Origin: Arthrobacter sp. MAHUQ-56
GTDB taxonomy: Bacteria; Actinomycetota; Actinomycetes; Actinomycetales; Micrococcaceae
Direction of reading: 5' to 3'
DNA length: 64,000 nt
NCBI RefSeq assembly: GCF_019710585.1
Contig: NZ_JAIFZQ010000016.1
Span: 248,001-312,000 of the forward strand
Shown here: positions 42,786-52,950 of the stretch, piece after piece
Numbering within the stretch: the first letter of the stretch is position 1
How the letters are laid out: every line of letters starts with the position of its first letter
The notes under the pieces: model-generated
The model's database searches: none
Told to the model about the DNA's origin: nothing
What the model saw: only the letters and a program-made list of their open reading frames with translations
Made by a program: the position numbers and the translations under genes

Positions 42786-43499
42786 ATGAGCGCGTATTGG
42801 GCGGAGGACCTCGCCCTGATAGCCAGGGCGATGGGGGAAGCTTCGCGGGCGCGGATTCTGGTCGCCCTCATGGATGCCCGAGCCTGGACAGCCTCGGAAC
42901 TCGCCGGCTGTGCAGGGATCAGCAAGGGTACGGCCACCACGCACCTGAACCATCTCGTGGATGTCGGCCTGCTGGATGAAGTACGCCAGGGGCGGCACCG
43001 GTATGTACGGCTGAAGAACCAGGACGTAGCAGACGCTGTCGAAGCCCTGGTCCGACTCAGTCCTTCGCCCGGCCGTGGAGTTCCCTCGACCTACCGCGGC
43101 GGCAAGCATAAGCAGGAACTGCAACACGGCCGCACCTGCTACCAGCATTTGGCCGGGGCAATGGGGGTCAAACTGGCCGTCTTCTGGCAAACCCAAGGGT
43201 TCATCACCCCGGCCTGGGACGTGAGCGGGGCCGGGTTTGACTGGGCGGAATCGATCGGCCTGCGGTTGCCCCAGGAGCCGGCACGCCCGCTGGTCCGGCC
43301 TTGCTTGGACTGGACCGAACGGGTGGACCATGCGGCCGGCGTGCTGCCCGACCTCTTCGCTCAACACGCCTTGTCGTGCGGGTGGCTCAAACGCGGATCG
43401 CATCCCCGCTCAGTCGTCCTGACACCGCTGGGTGGCCGGCAGCTGGCTGGCTGTGGGCTGGAGTTGGTACTTGGAGCGCCGGTTGACGCTGAATTATGA
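42786..43499 (+). CDS. ArsR-like winged-helix regulator with extra C-terminal domain
   Basis: 237 residues. N-terminal helix-turn-helix of the ArsR/SmtB form (ARILVALMDARAWTASELAG; GISKGTATTHLNHLVDVGLL, wing RHRYVRLKNQDVADAVEAL). Unlike plain ArsR regulators (~100 residues) it has about 130 further residues, with CYQHLAGAMGVKLAVFW and PCLDWTERVDHAAGVLPDLF, a pattern reported in actinobacterial ArsR proteins with an added domain. No Cys metal site is clear; Cys occurs in QHGRTCYQHL and SCGWLK. It lies beside a flavin reductase on the other strand, sharing a palindrome. Confidence 0.85.
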   Translation: MSAYWAEDLALIARAMGEASRARILVALMDARAWTASELAGCAGISKGTATTHLNHLVDVGLLDEVRQGRHRYVRLKNQDVADAVEALVRLSPSPGRGVPSTYRGGKHKQELQHGRTCYQHLAGAMGVKLAVFWQTQGFITPAWDVSGAGFDWAESIGLRLPQEPARPLVRPCLDWTERVDHAAGVLPDLFAQHALSCGWLKRGSHPRSVVLTPLGGRQLAGCGLELVLGAPVDAEL

Positions 43500-43539
43500 T
43501 ATGCGGTAATACTTTTCAGTTGCTTGGAGACCATGCATC

Positions 43540-44307
43540 TTGCTCCCCCCAGAACAGCCCTTGAGCGCAACCGACCAGGTCCAGAACCTTATTCTGGAAA
43601 GCGCCGATTTCGAGGAATTCCTCAACGAACTCGCCCGCTTCTCTGCCCACCAGATGGCAGGGGACGGCGACGATGCCCTGTGCGGCATCACATTGCTCCG
43701 CGACCGAAAGGCCGCCACCATTGGCTGGAGCAGTGCCGTCGCCCGGGAAGTGGACGAAATCCAGTACTCCCTTTCGCAGGGTCCGTGCCTCACCGCCGCC
43801 AAGGATGAGCGCGAAGTCTACGTTCCGGATTTGCTGCAGGAGGACCGGTGGGGACCGGACTACGCCGCCGCGGTTGCCTCATATGGGCTGCGGTCAGTCT
43901 TTTCCCTGCCCTTCAACCTGCAGGGCGAAGCCAAGGCAGCACTGAACCTCTATTCCGATTTTCCGCATAAGTTCGACGGGCCCGCTGCCGCGAGGGCCAG
44001 GGACTTCACCCGGGAAATTTCGCAGGCTCTGCGGCTGGCCGTACGGTTCTCGCTGCACGCTGACAGCGCCACCAACCTTCGTGCCACCCTGGAGTCGCGG
44101 ACCATCATCGACATTGCAGTGGGAATCGTCATGGCGCAGAACCGCTGCAGCCAGGAAGCCGCCGTCGAAATCCTCACCGAGGCGTCCAGCAACAGCAACA
44201 CGAAGCTGCGGGACATCGCCAAGTCGCTGGTGGATTCCGTGGGCGGCGCCGGCGCGCGGACGCACTACCAGGAACCTTCCAAGACGCGGCCAGGCGGCGC
44301 CGCCTGA
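43540..44307 (+). CDS. GAF and ANTAR domain RNA-binding antiterminator
   Basis: 255 residues, cytoplasmic. Residues about 20-165 form a GAF sensory domain (FLNELARFSAHQMAGDGDDA; SLSQGPCLTAAKDEREVYVP; YGLRSVFSLPFNLQGEAKAA), the last ~70 an ANTAR domain (LRATLESRTIIDIAVGIVMA; NRCSQEAAVEILTEASSNSN), which binds dual-hairpin RNA leaders and prevents termination. The small ligand sensed by the GAF domain is unknown. No in-frame ATG exists near the N-terminus; TTG at 43540 is used, with TTGGAGA about 9 bases before it (TTG 43561 is the alternative). Likely acts with the STAS-like gene that follows. Confidence 0.88.
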   Translation: MLPPEQPLSATDQVQNLILESADFEEFLNELARFSAHQMAGDGDDALCGITLLRDRKAATIGWSSAVAREVDEIQYSLSQGPCLTAAKDEREVYVPDLLQEDRWGPDYAAAVASYGLRSVFSLPFNLQGEAKAALNLYSDFPHKFDGPAAARARDFTREISQALRLAVRFSLHADSATNLRATLESRTIIDIAVGIVMAQNRCSQEAAVEILTEASSNSNTKLRDIAKSLVDSVGGAGARTHYQEPSKTRPGGAA

Positions 44308-44388
44308 GGTGTGGCTTGTGTGGTGCCTTCCCGCGGGTTACGCTTGCCGAGGTTGAGCCGTCGGCCATAGACCTCTTTTGGAGTACCT

Positions 44389-45009
44389 ATGGACCACGCG
44401 TTAGACGCTCTCGTTAACCTTGATGTCCCTGCTGACATCGTCCGGATTGAAGTCCGGGGGACCCTTCACAACGATTCCCGTGCCGAACTGGTCCACATCA
44501 TCCGCCGGGTCCGGAGGATGGGCATCCGCTGCCGTATCTGTGTTGACCTCTCCCGTGCTGCGCTCGTCGAATCCTCCGCTCTGGCCGGGCTGCGCGCAGA
44601 CCTGAACGCCATTGCCGCCAACTCCTTGCTGGGTGTTCCTTCCGCCGGGGTCGGCCTTCAGCTGGCGCCCTCCTCACATGACCGGGGCCTGCAGGACGAG
44701 TCCAGCCGCCAACCGCTCCTGGTGGACGACGACGTCAGGGAGCTGTTCCCCGGGGGTGAGTTCGCAGGTGAATTCCCCCAACTCCCCGTGATGTGGATCG
44801 AGGAACTGTACGGCCGCCCCCTGACCGCCTACACGGACGAGGAACTGCTCCAGGCCAGCGACTCCCTCTTTGCACTGCTGGACAACCCGGAGGCGCTCGA
44901 CGGCGCTGACCTGCTGGGCCGCTACAACGATATCGGCCTCGAAATCCTCCGCCGTCGGCAGACCCCCCAGGCGCCTTACCCGGCCGCGGAGGGCCAGGCC
45001 GCCAGCTGA
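44389..45009 (+). CDS. STAS-like N-terminal domain protein, function unknown
   Basis: 206 residues. Residues about 1-85 resemble a STAS/anti-anti-sigma-like domain (IVRIEVRGTLHNDSRAELVH; VDLSRAALVESSALAGLRAD, including the conserved Ser near the first third) with alternating strands and helices. The C-terminal half (WIEELYGRPLTAYTDEELLQ; GADLLGRYNDIGLEILRRRQ) is helical and not recognised. Preceded by the GAF-ANTAR regulator with 81 bases between, so both could be one regulatory unit. No signal or membrane segment. Confidence 0.65.
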   Translation: MDHALDALVNLDVPADIVRIEVRGTLHNDSRAELVHIIRRVRRMGIRCRICVDLSRAALVESSALAGLRADLNAIAANSLLGVPSAGVGLQLAPSSHDRGLQDESSRQPLLVDDDVRELFPGGEFAGEFPQLPVMWIEELYGRPLTAYTDEELLQASDSLFALLDNPEALDGADLLGRYNDIGLEILRRRQTPQAPYPAAEGQAAS

Positions 45010-45078
45010 CCCGGCGTCGCCGAAAGGTTACGTCCCGCTCCTTGCGGCGGTAACTTCCGGTGTGCCTACGGTAGTGGT

Positions 45079-46119
45079 GTGCCGTTTGAGGGAGAAGTGA
45101 ATCCGCAGGACCGGCGCGGGACTCCCCAGGCCCGGCTGCTGGCGGAGTCGGCTGCCCTGAAACGCTTCTCGCGCCGTTCCTTCCTCGGCGGGGCGGGCGC
45201 AGCCTCCCTGCTCGCCGCGGACATGCTGCTCACCCGTGAAGTGCAGTCTCAGCGGCGCACGACCAGGATCCTGCAGGTTGCCGACGATTTCGCTGACGCC
45301 TACTACCCGGACGCCAGCTGGTTCCTGTTCCCGGGGTACAAGACCAGCTGGGAAGAAGCGCAGTGGATCCTCAACACCCTCCGCGGCGCGCTTAACAAGC
45401 GCGCCCGGCTTGCCGCCGTCGGCTATTCCAACCTGGGGCTGAACATCACCGAGGTGGTCAACGCGGTTACCGACTACGTGGCCGCCGAGAAGATCACCAA
45501 GCTGTTCTTTTACGGCCACAGTTTCGGCGGCATGCTCGCCACCCAGGTGGCCGCACGGCTGCTTGCGCTGAACGGCATCCAGGTGCAGTTCATCCTCCTG
45601 GATTCCAGCCCCTACAGCGCACATGACGTGCTGGACCAGAGCTGGTTCGACGGCGTGGTGTTCCTCTACGAGCGCGGCTTCCGGTTCCCGTCCACGCTCC
45701 GCGGCGGGTACGAGCTGGGGGAGCGGATCATCCACAAGGACGAACGGAGCTGGCGGCAGATCCTGGACCAGACCCTGGAGCAGCTGTCCCCGATCGCCCC
45801 GTCGAACGTGCTGGTCCAGACCGAGTCCGCATACATCTACCACTTCGACGGAAGCCAGTTTGCCGGCAAGCTCGGCGCGGCCAAGATGGCCTACCTGGGT
45901 AATCCGAAGGACCAGACGGTGGCCTATGAAACCGCTGTGGAAACCTGGGCTGTGGTGTTCAAGGACAACATGGTCTCCAGCAACCTGCAGACCACCGGCG
46001 CCGCCCCGGCCCACGCCAGCCCGGGCTGGAACCCCCAGGTCTACCGGCCGCTCCTGACGGACCTGCTGGACGAGTACTTCCCGCTGCCCCGGGGCGGTTC
46101 CCGGGTGAGTATTTTCTAG
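45079..46119 (+). CDS. Tat-exported alpha/beta hydrolase
   Basis: 346 residues. A Tat-like signal with twin arginines (RFSRRSFLGGAGAASLLAAD, about 30-49) directs export of the folded protein. The alpha/beta-hydrolase nucleophile elbow GHSFGGM gives Ser in GxSxG (about residue 145); FILLDSSPYSAHDVLD follows and a late His in AAPAHASPGWNP could complete the triad. Substrate unknown; probably an extracellular lipase/esterase. GTG 45079 is the first start that includes the whole leader. Ends convergently with a HAD phosphatase (4-base overlap). Confidence 0.8.
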   Translation: MPFEGEVNPQDRRGTPQARLLAESAALKRFSRRSFLGGAGAASLLAADMLLTREVQSQRRTTRILQVADDFADAYYPDASWFLFPGYKTSWEEAQWILNTLRGALNKRARLAAVGYSNLGLNITEVVNAVTDYVAAEKITKLFFYGHSFGGMLATQVAARLLALNGIQVQFILLDSSPYSAHDVLDQSWFDGVVFLYERGFRFPSTLRGGYELGERIIHKDERSWRQILDQTLEQLSPIAPSNVLVQTESAYIYHFDGSQFAGKLGAAKMAYLGNPKDQTVAYETAVETWAVVFKDNMVSSNLQTTGAAPAHASPGWNPQVYRPLLTDLLDEYFPLPRGGSRVSIF

Positions 46120-46952
46120 ATTTGGTTCTTCAGGTCCGCCACTGAGTTCAGGACCTGGTTTGGCCGGAACGGGTAGGCAGCAATGTCGTCCTTGTGGGTG
46201 ATGCCGCTCAGGACCAGGACCGTGTGCAGCCCCGCTTCCATGCCGGCGATGATGTCGGTGTCCATCCGGTCCCCGATCATGGCGGTGGTCTCGGAGTGGG
46301 CGTCGATCTGGTTCATCGCGCTGCGGAACATCATGGGATTCGGTTTGCCCACAATGTACGGTTCACGGCCGGTGGCCTTGGTGATCAGCGCGGCGATGGC
46401 GCCGGTGGCGGGCATGGGGCCGTCCTTTGACGGTCCCGTGGCATCGGGGTTGGTGGCGATGAAGCGGGCACCGGCGAGGATCAGGCGGATGGCCATGGTG
46501 ATCGCCTCGAAAGAGTACGTGCGCGTCTCGCCGAGCACGACGAAGTCCGGGTTCTGGTCGGTGAGGATGAAGCCTGCCTCATGCAGCGCCGTCGTCAGCC
46601 CTGCCTCACCGATGGTGTACGCGCGGTTGCCTGATTCCGAACCCCCCGCGGACACCTGGTCCTTCAGGAACTGTGCCGTGGCCAGGGCGGAGGTCCAGAT
46701 GTTCTCTTCCGGGATCTCCAGACCGGAGGCGCGCAGGCGGGCGGCCAGGTCACGCGGGGTGAAGATGGAGTTGTTGGTCAGCACCAGGAAGCGCTTGGAG
46801 GTGTCCACCCAGCGCTGGATCAGTTCCGCGGCACCCGGAATCGGCTGGTTCTCGTGGACCAGCACGCCGTCCATGTCCGTCAGCCAGCACTCGATTTCCT
46901 GGCCGCTGCGGTACACCGCCGGGTTGCCTGCCACCTGGTCTGCTTCTGCCAT
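46116..46952 (-). CDS. HAD-IIA family hydrolase (NagD-like)
   Basis: 278 residues of the NagD-type HAD subfamily. Motif I WLTDMDGVLVHENQPIPG contains the nucleophile and acid Asp pair; motif II is in FLVLTNNS, the Lys in IVGKPNPMMFRSAM, motif IV IGDRMDTDIIAGMEAGLHTV (second Asp pair). The cap is inserted between motifs II and III (C2 cap). Cytoplasmic phosphatase of sugar phosphates or nucleotides; exact substrate unknown. ATG 46952 has GGAGG 6 bases upstream. Convergent with the alpha/beta hydrolase. Confidence 0.93.
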   Translation of the reverse strand: MAEADQVAGNPAVYRSGQEIECWLTDMDGVLVHENQPIPGAAELIQRWVDTSKRFLVLTNNSIFTPRDLAARLRASGLEIPEENIWTSALATAQFLKDQVSAGGSESGNRAYTIGEAGLTTALHEAGFILTDQNPDFVVLGETRTYSFEAITMAIRLILAGARFIATNPDATGPSKDGPMPATGAIAALITKATGREPYIVGKPNPMMFRSAMNQIDAHSETTAMIGDRMDTDIIAGMEAGLHTVLVLSGITHKDDIAAYPFRPNQVLNSVADLKNQI

Positions 46953-47018
46953 GCCTGTCCTCCACGTGATGAATGCGCCTGTGCTGAAAGCCCGAAAGGA
47001 CCAGTCTAGTGTTGAGGG

Positions 47019-47693
47019 GTGAACCAGACGCCCGCCATGACAGACGAACCCGACCACGCACCCGGGGAGGGTGCGCCGGAAAAGGCGGAGGTCGGCGTCG
47101 GGCCCTGGGAAGGGGAACTGCCGGAAGGCGACCATTGGGACCCTGACCTCCTGGCGGACGGCGACCGGCGGAACGTCCTGGACAAGTACCGCTACTGGAA
47201 GCACGAGGCAATCGTGGCGGAGCTGGATTCGCGCCGGCACAACTTCCACGTGGCCATCGAGAACTGGCAACATGACCTGAATATCGGAACCGTGGTGCGC
47301 ACCGCCAACGCGTTCCTTGCCAAAGAGGTGCATATCATCGGCCGGCGCCGGTGGAACCGGCGGGGCGCGATGGTCACCGACCGCTACCAGCACATCCGCC
47401 ACCACCCCACCGTTGAGGACTTCGTCCGGTGGGCCCAGGGGGAGGGGCTGGCGATCATCGGGGTCGACATCTTCCCGGACTCGGTGCCGCTGGAGACGTA
47501 CGACCTGCCCCGGGACTGCGTGCTGGTCTTCGGCCAGGAGGGTCCGGGCCTGACGCCGGAGGTCCACCAGGCCGCCGTCGCCACCTTGTCCATCGAGCAG
47601 TTCGGCTCCACCCGGTCCATCAATGCCGCTTCCGCCGCCGCCATCGCCATGCACGCGTGGGTGCGCCGGCATGTCTTCAACCAGCACGTCTGA
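47019..47693 (+). CDS. SpoU/TrmH-family RNA 2'-O-methyltransferase
   Basis: 224 residues. SPOUT-class signatures in order: ENWQHDLNIGTVVRTANAFL (motif 1, Asn/Arg), CVLVFGQEGPGLTPEV (motif 2) and FGSTRSINAASAAAIAMH (motif 3), the trefoil-knot SAM site. Modifies ribose 2'-OH in tRNA or rRNA; which nucleotide is unknown. Weak start: GTG 47019, or ATG 47037 giving MTDEPDH. The N-terminal ~50 residues are acidic and unlike other TrmH proteins. Lies between HAD phosphatase and fbaA. Confidence 0.92.
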   Translation: MNQTPAMTDEPDHAPGEGAPEKAEVGVGPWEGELPEGDHWDPDLLADGDRRNVLDKYRYWKHEAIVAELDSRRHNFHVAIENWQHDLNIGTVVRTANAFLAKEVHIIGRRRWNRRGAMVTDRYQHIRHHPTVEDFVRWAQGEGLAIIGVDIFPDSVPLETYDLPRDCVLVFGQEGPGLTPEVHQAAVATLSIEQFGSTRSINAASAAAIAMHAWVRRHVFNQHV

Positions 47694-47815
47694 GTATTAC
47701 TGAGCGGTGACCCGAAACACTCTCCCGGCGCGGAAATGGCTAGGATGGTGCCAAGCCGTAAGCGGTCTACTTGAGGGTCATCCACCCACAGACGAAACTC
47801 AGCAGAGGAGCCAGC

Positions 47816-48835
<1,020 letters not shown>

Positions 48836-49258
48836 GTGTCGGACGAATTCCGCAGGAACCTGATGGGCCCCGAGCCCACGCTCCTGCCTGCGGAAACCGA
48901 GGTCTACGGCCAGCTGGACGCCGGGCACGAGGCCCTGGACCTGGTGGCAAAGCACCCCACCTCCTCGCTGCTCTGGGCCATCCTGGCCGAGGAAGCCTGG
49001 AAGGAGGGCCGCACTATCGACTCCTACGCCTACGCCCGGGTGGGCTACCACCGCGGACTGGACTCGCTGCGCCGCAACGGCTGGCGCGGCGTGGGGCCCA
49101 TCCCGTGGGAGCACGAGCCGAACCGCGGATTCCTGCGTGCGCTGTACTCCCTCGGCCGGGCTTCATCGGCCATCGGCGAGGCGGAGGAGCCGGAGCGGAT
49201 CGAGAAGTTCCTCAATGACTCCGACCCCACGGCGAAGGCAGCCATGGAAGGCTCCTGA
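48836..49258 (+). CDS. DUF3151 family protein
   Basis: 140 residues. The DUF3151 pattern is seen in LMGPEPTLLPAETEVYGQLD, WAILAEEAWKEGRTIDSYAY, VGYHRGLDSLRRNGWRGVGP and NRGFLRALYSLGRA. All-helical, no membrane or signal. It starts at GTG 48836, the base after the fbaA stop, without its own ribosome-binding site, so translation is coupled. Always found beside fbaA in actinobacteria as far as I know, but role unknown; a role in aldolase regulation or assembly is only an inference from context. Confidence 0.9.
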   Translation: MSDEFRRNLMGPEPTLLPAETEVYGQLDAGHEALDLVAKHPTSSLLWAILAEEAWKEGRTIDSYAYARVGYHRGLDSLRRNGWRGVGPIPWEHEPNRGFLRALYSLGRASSAIGEAEEPERIEKFLNDSDPTAKAAMEGS

Positions 49259-49280
49259 CGCCACAGGGACTTAAAACGGA

Positions 49281-49328
49281 CGACGGCGGGTGGCCACCTT
49301 TCGCATGAAAGGTGGCCACCCGCCGTCG
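49281..49328. terminator. Strong bidirectional terminator
   Basis: A perfect 21-bp inverted repeat (49281-49301 with 49308-49328) with a 6-base loop CGCATG, between convergent DUF3151 and the glycosylase-like gene. The loop-flanking TTT/AAA supplies the termination tract in either direction. Confidence 0.92.
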
Positions 49329-49356
49329 TTACCTCTTAAGGCTGGACCTCTTCAGG

Positions 49357-49989
49357 CTAGGCTTTGTTGGCGATACCGGTACGGGCCATTGCGTCGGCGT
49401 AGGCCGCACGCATGTCCTCGAGGTACTCCTCCTGGCGCGCGGGGGAGCCGGCGAAGGCGCGGCCGCTGAGGGACCGGACCTTGTAGGTCTTCAGGCCGCG
49501 GCGCCACAGCAGGGGAACTTCGGTCTTGAGCAGCAGGTTGGCCAGGCGGTTGGCTTCGGTGCCGTGCGCCACGATCACCGAGGCGCGCGGGACCAGTGCC
49601 AGGAACTTAAGCAGGGGCTTGAGGCCGGCCTGCACCTGATCAGGGGTGAACTTTCCGTTGGGTTCGCCCGGGACGTGCCAGGGGTGGACGTTCCATGGCA
49701 TCACGAACTCGGGGCGCAGGCCCAGCTTCCACTGGATGCCGAGCATGCGGGTGGCGGCGTCCTGGTCGCCGGCGGTGATGAAGCCCGACTTGTCGGCCTC
49801 GCCGATGTTGGAGAACAGGCTGATAATGCGGCATTCCTCCACGTCATGCATGGGGTCGACGTAGGGCACTACCGTCCCGGGGCGGCCTTCCTGCAGGGAA
49901 TCGCACAGTTCGTTGATGGCTGCGACGCTGGGTTCGTAGCGGCGGTTCAGGAGCTGTTCGTGGAATGTTTCGGGGGCCAGGGCGGTCAT
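49357..49989 (-). CDS. Uracil-DNA glycosylase family protein
   Basis: 210 residues. Segments EGRPGTVVPYVDPMHD and FVMPWNVHPWHVPGEP match the motif layout of the uracil-DNA glycosylase superfamily (metal-free, catalytic region with Asp and Asn, then a His loop VIVAHGTEANRLANLLLKTE). The motifs are divergent from family 1 Ung: no GQDPYH is seen, so substrate specificity is unproven. Start ATG 49989. It would remove deaminated bases in DNA. It is transcribed toward DUF3151 and separated from it by the terminator. Confidence 0.62.
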   Translation of the reverse strand: MTALAPETFHEQLLNRRYEPSVAAINELCDSLQEGRPGTVVPYVDPMHDVEECRIISLFSNIGEADKSGFITAGDQDAATRMLGIQWKLGLRPEFVMPWNVHPWHVPGEPNGKFTPDQVQAGLKPLLKFLALVPRASVIVAHGTEANRLANLLLKTEVPLLWRRGLKTYKVRSLSGRAFAGSPARQEEYLEDMRAAYADAMARTGIANKA

Positions 49990-50282
49990 GAAGTGCTGGT
50001 TCTCCTGCGGGGATTGGCGTTGCTTCCGCCGCCGAAAACGGCACGCGGGGGCGCGACTGGTCAGCGGCGGTTAATTGGGGGTGGACCAACTCCTGGTCGG
50101 CCTCGTCCAGTTTACCAAGCCCCCGGGAAGCGACGTGCCGGTGTGGACGACCGAAAATGGACTTACAGGGTTTGTCGATTTGATTGACAGAATCCGTCCA
50201 GCTTGGTTGGCTCGAGTCACAGCCGAATGAGGGACATTGCGGCTGCCTGCACCACCGCACTCGAAGAAGAGGAAACCGCACC

Positions 50283-51347
50283 GTGAAGAAATCCCTGGCA
50301 ACCTTCAGGAACCTGGCCCTGACCGGAGCCCTCGCGCTCGCCGTCGTGGCCGGCCCCGCCCCCTTGGCACACGCCGTGGGCGAGGGGCCCACCTACGACG
50401 GCAACGGCCAGATCACCACCACAAAACTGGCAACCTATGACCAGATGGTCTCGTTCCTGAAGGACCAGGACGCCAAGCAGCCGGCCATGGAGCTGGAAGT
50501 CATCGGCCAGACCGTCAAAGGCCGGGACATCCACCTGGTCAAGTACATCTCGGACCCGGCCAAGCCCACCATCCTGTACCTGACCCAGCAGCACGGCAAC
50601 GAGCAGCTCACCACGGAGGGTGCGCTGGAGTTCGTCAAGCACCTGGGAACCGGCAAATCGGCGGACATCCTGAAGGGCGTGAACATCCTCATCCTTCCGA
50701 TGCTGAACGCGGACGGCGCCATGGGGGACGTGAACTTCTCCCTGGATGACTACCTCGCCAAGGGCGACCGCCACCTCACCCGCTACAACGCCGAGGGCGT
50801 GGACCTGAACCGCGACCACGTGGCCAAGATCCAGCCCGAAACCCAGGCACTGCACAACAACGTGATGCGCAAGTACCGGATCGACTACATGATCGACCTG
50901 CACCACCAGGGCACCCGCGCCGAGCGCGACGGCAAGCTGGTGTCAGGTTCCATCCTGTACCCCACCACGCCGAACGCCGACCCCGCCGTCGTCGAAAAGT
51001 CCAAGCAGCTCGGCGCCGTGGTCTTCAACAACGTCGACTCCACGGGCTGGGGCCATCTGGGCAAGTACCAGGGCGGCAGCGCCGAGACCATCAGCCGCAA
51101 CGGCATTTCGGTGGAGTACGGGATCGCCACGCTGCTCTTCGAGATGCGGGGCATGTCGGACCACTACCTGGACGGCTATGCGCTGGGGCAGCGCAGCAAC
51201 GGCTACCTGATCAAGCAGACGGTCACCACCCTGACGTCCACGGCCGCAGCCATCGCGGACGGGTCCATTGCCGACGCCGACACCACCTTCTGGGACACCC
51301 TCGCCGAACAGACGTCCCGGCCAGCCGGGGAAGCCGACGACGAATAA
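50283..51347 (+). CDS. Exported M14 zinc carboxypeptidase
   Basis: 354 residues. Signal peptide (about 1-32: ALTGALALAVVAGPAPLAHA). Peptidase M14 (carboxypeptidase A) motifs: TQQHGNEQLTTEGALEF (Zn His and Glu), LNADGAMGD, DLNRDH (Arg-Asp), DLHHQGTRA (third Zn His) and FEMRGM with the general-base Glu near the end. Cuts C-terminal amino acids outside the cell. GTG 50283 is used because AAGAGGAAAC precedes it; earlier in-frame codons add a non-signal extension. Ends before a hairpin (51361-51403). Confidence 0.92.
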   Translation: MKKSLATFRNLALTGALALAVVAGPAPLAHAVGEGPTYDGNGQITTTKLATYDQMVSFLKDQDAKQPAMELEVIGQTVKGRDIHLVKYISDPAKPTILYLTQQHGNEQLTTEGALEFVKHLGTGKSADILKGVNILILPMLNADGAMGDVNFSLDDYLAKGDRHLTRYNAEGVDLNRDHVAKIQPETQALHNNVMRKYRIDYMIDLHHQGTRAERDGKLVSGSILYPTTPNADPAVVEKSKQLGAVVFNNVDSTGWGHLGKYQGGSAETISRNGISVEYGIATLLFEMRGMSDHYLDGYALGQRSNGYLIKQTVTTLTSTAAAIADGSIADADTTFWDTLAEQTSRPAGEADDE

Positions 51348-51360
51348 CCAGCCACTGGGA

Positions 51361-51403
51361 GGCCGCCGCGGTCCTTTACCCTGCATCAAGAACCGCGGCG
51401 GCC
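51361..51403 (+). terminator. Hairpin after the M14 peptidase gene
   Basis: GGCCGCCGCGGT (51361-51372) pairs perfectly with ACCGCGGCGGCC (51392-51403), 12 bp, loop of 19 bases. No U tract follows. Confidence 0.7.
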
Positions 51404-51410
51404 CAACAAG

Positions 51411-51440
51411 TGGACAAAGTGCGCCATCGGCTAAACTTGG
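51411..51440 (+). promoter_or_regulatory. Possible purA promoter
   Basis: GTGGAC (-35-like) and TAAACT (-10, TANNNT) are spaced about 16 bases apart between 51411 and 51437, 155 bases before the purA start. Candidate by pattern only. Confidence 0.4.
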
Positions 51441-51594
51441 GTGGTAAGAGCCCCGGGGCCAATGCGTTCGCCGATCCGTGCTGCGGAAACGGCGGAGGCC
51501 GGTCCACTCGGGGCATTCTCATGAACGGCGCTGTGTCTGGTCCGCCACCTCCGTGGCCGGCCCCGGGCAGCCCGAACGAATGGGGGAGGATCCC

Positions 51595-52884
51595 ATGCCA
51601 GCAATTGTGATCGTAGGAGCCCAGTGGGGCGACGAAGGTAAAGGCAAGGCCACCGACCTGCTGGGCGGCCGTGTTGACTACGTCGTCAAGCCCAACGGCG
51701 GCAACAACGCCGGGCACACCGTCGTCGTAGGCGGTGAAAAGTACGAACTCAAACTGCTGCCCGCAGGCATTCTCAGCCCCAACGCAGTCCCCATTATCGG
51801 CAACGGCTGCGTGGTGAACCTCGAGGCACTCTTCCAGGAGATTGACGGCCTGCAGGCCCGCGGCGCCGACACCTCGAAGCTCCGCGTCTCGGCCAACGCG
51901 CACCTCGTGGCCCCATACCACCAGGTCCTGGACAAGGTCACCGAACGCTTCCTTGGCAAGCGTGCCATCGGCACCACCGGCCGCGGCATCGGCCCCGCCT
52001 ACATGGACAAGGTGGCCCGTCTCGGCATCCGCGTCCAGGACGTCTTCGACGAATCCATCCTCCGCCAGAAGGTGGAAGGCTCGCTGCGCCAGAAGAACGA
52101 ACTCCTGGTCAAGGTCTACAACCGCCGCAGCGTAGTGGTGGACGAGATCGTCGACTACTTCCTGTCCTTCGCCGAACGGCTCCGCCCGCTGGTCATCGAC
52201 AGCACCCTGGTCCTCAACTCCGCGCTGGACGAGGGCAAGGTGGTCCTGATGGAAGGCGGCCAGGCAACCTTCCTGGACGTCGACCACGGCACCTACCCGT
52301 TCGTGACCTCCTCCAACCCCACTGCCGGCGGTGCGTCGGTGGGTTCCGGCATCGGCCCCACCCGCATCTCGCGCTCCATCGGCATCATCAAGGCCTACAC
52401 CACGCGCGTTGGGGCAGGTCCGTTCCCCACGGAGCTCTTCGATGAGATGGGCGTCTACCTGCAGAAGACCGGCGGTGAGTTCGGCGTCAACACCGGCCGG
52501 CCGCGCCGCTGCGGCTGGTACGACGCCGTCCTGGCCCGCCACGCCTCCCGCGTCAACGGCTTCACGGACTACTTCGTCACCAAGTTGGACGTGCTGACCG
52601 GCATTGAACAGATCCCGGTGTGCGTGGCCTACGACGTGGACGGCGTCCGCCATGACGAGATGCCCATGACCCAGACCGAGTTCCACCACGCGAAGCCGAT
52701 CTTCGAGTACTTCGACGGCTGGACCGAGGACATCACCGGCGCCCGCACCCTCGCGGACCTGCCGGAGAACGCCCGCAACTACGTGCTGGCCCTGGAGAAG
52801 CTCTCCGGAACCCGCTTCTCTGCCATTGGGGTCGGGCCCGACCGGGACCAGACGATCGTGGTCAACGACCTCATCAACGACTGA
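51595..52884 (+). CDS. purA: Adenylosuccinate synthetase
   Basis: 429 residues, GTP-dependent first committed step from IMP to [19 protein letters not shown] is the P-loop-like GTP/IMP motif; [45 protein letters not shown] and [16 protein letters not shown] are its IMP and aspartate contacts. Length is normal for the family. ATG 51595 has GGGGGAGGA upstream. No PurR-type operator was recognised. A terminator follows at 52909. Confidence 0.97.
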   Translation: MPAIVIVGAQWGDEGKGKATDLLGGRVDYVVKPNGGNNAGHTVVVGGEKYELKLLPAGILSPNAVPIIGNGCVVNLEALFQEIDGLQARGADTSKLRVSANAHLVAPYHQVLDKVTERFLGKRAIGTTGRGIGPAYMDKVARLGIRVQDVFDESILRQKVEGSLRQKNELLVKVYNRRSVVVDEIVDYFLSFAERLRPLVIDSTLVLNSALDEGKVVLMEGGQATFLDVDHGTYPFVTSSNPTAGGASVGSGIGPTRISRSIGIIKAYTTRVGAGPFPTELFDEMGVYLQKTGGEFGVNTGRPRRCGWYDAVLARHASRVNGFTDYFVTKLDVLTGIEQIPVCVAYDVDGVRHDEMPMTQTEFHHAKPIFEYFDGWTEDITGARTLADLPENARNYVLALEKLSGTRFSAIGVGPDRDQTIVVNDLIND

Positions 52885-52908
52885 TCCCCGCCCTTAAGGG
52901 ATTCACGA

Positions 52909-52950
52909 CGGCGGCGGCGCACCTTGGCGGGTGGGCCGCCGCCGCTGTTT
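52909..52950 (+). terminator. Terminator after purA
   Basis: GGCGGCGGC (52910-52918) pairs with GCCGCCGCC within 52935-52944 around a 16-base loop, followed by GCTGTTT. Confidence 0.7.

Noticed and set aside
50000..50282. Possible small gene between the glycosylase-like gene and M14 peptidase
   Set aside because: The divergent gap lacks a frame with a start and ribosome-binding site; it is read as promoters.
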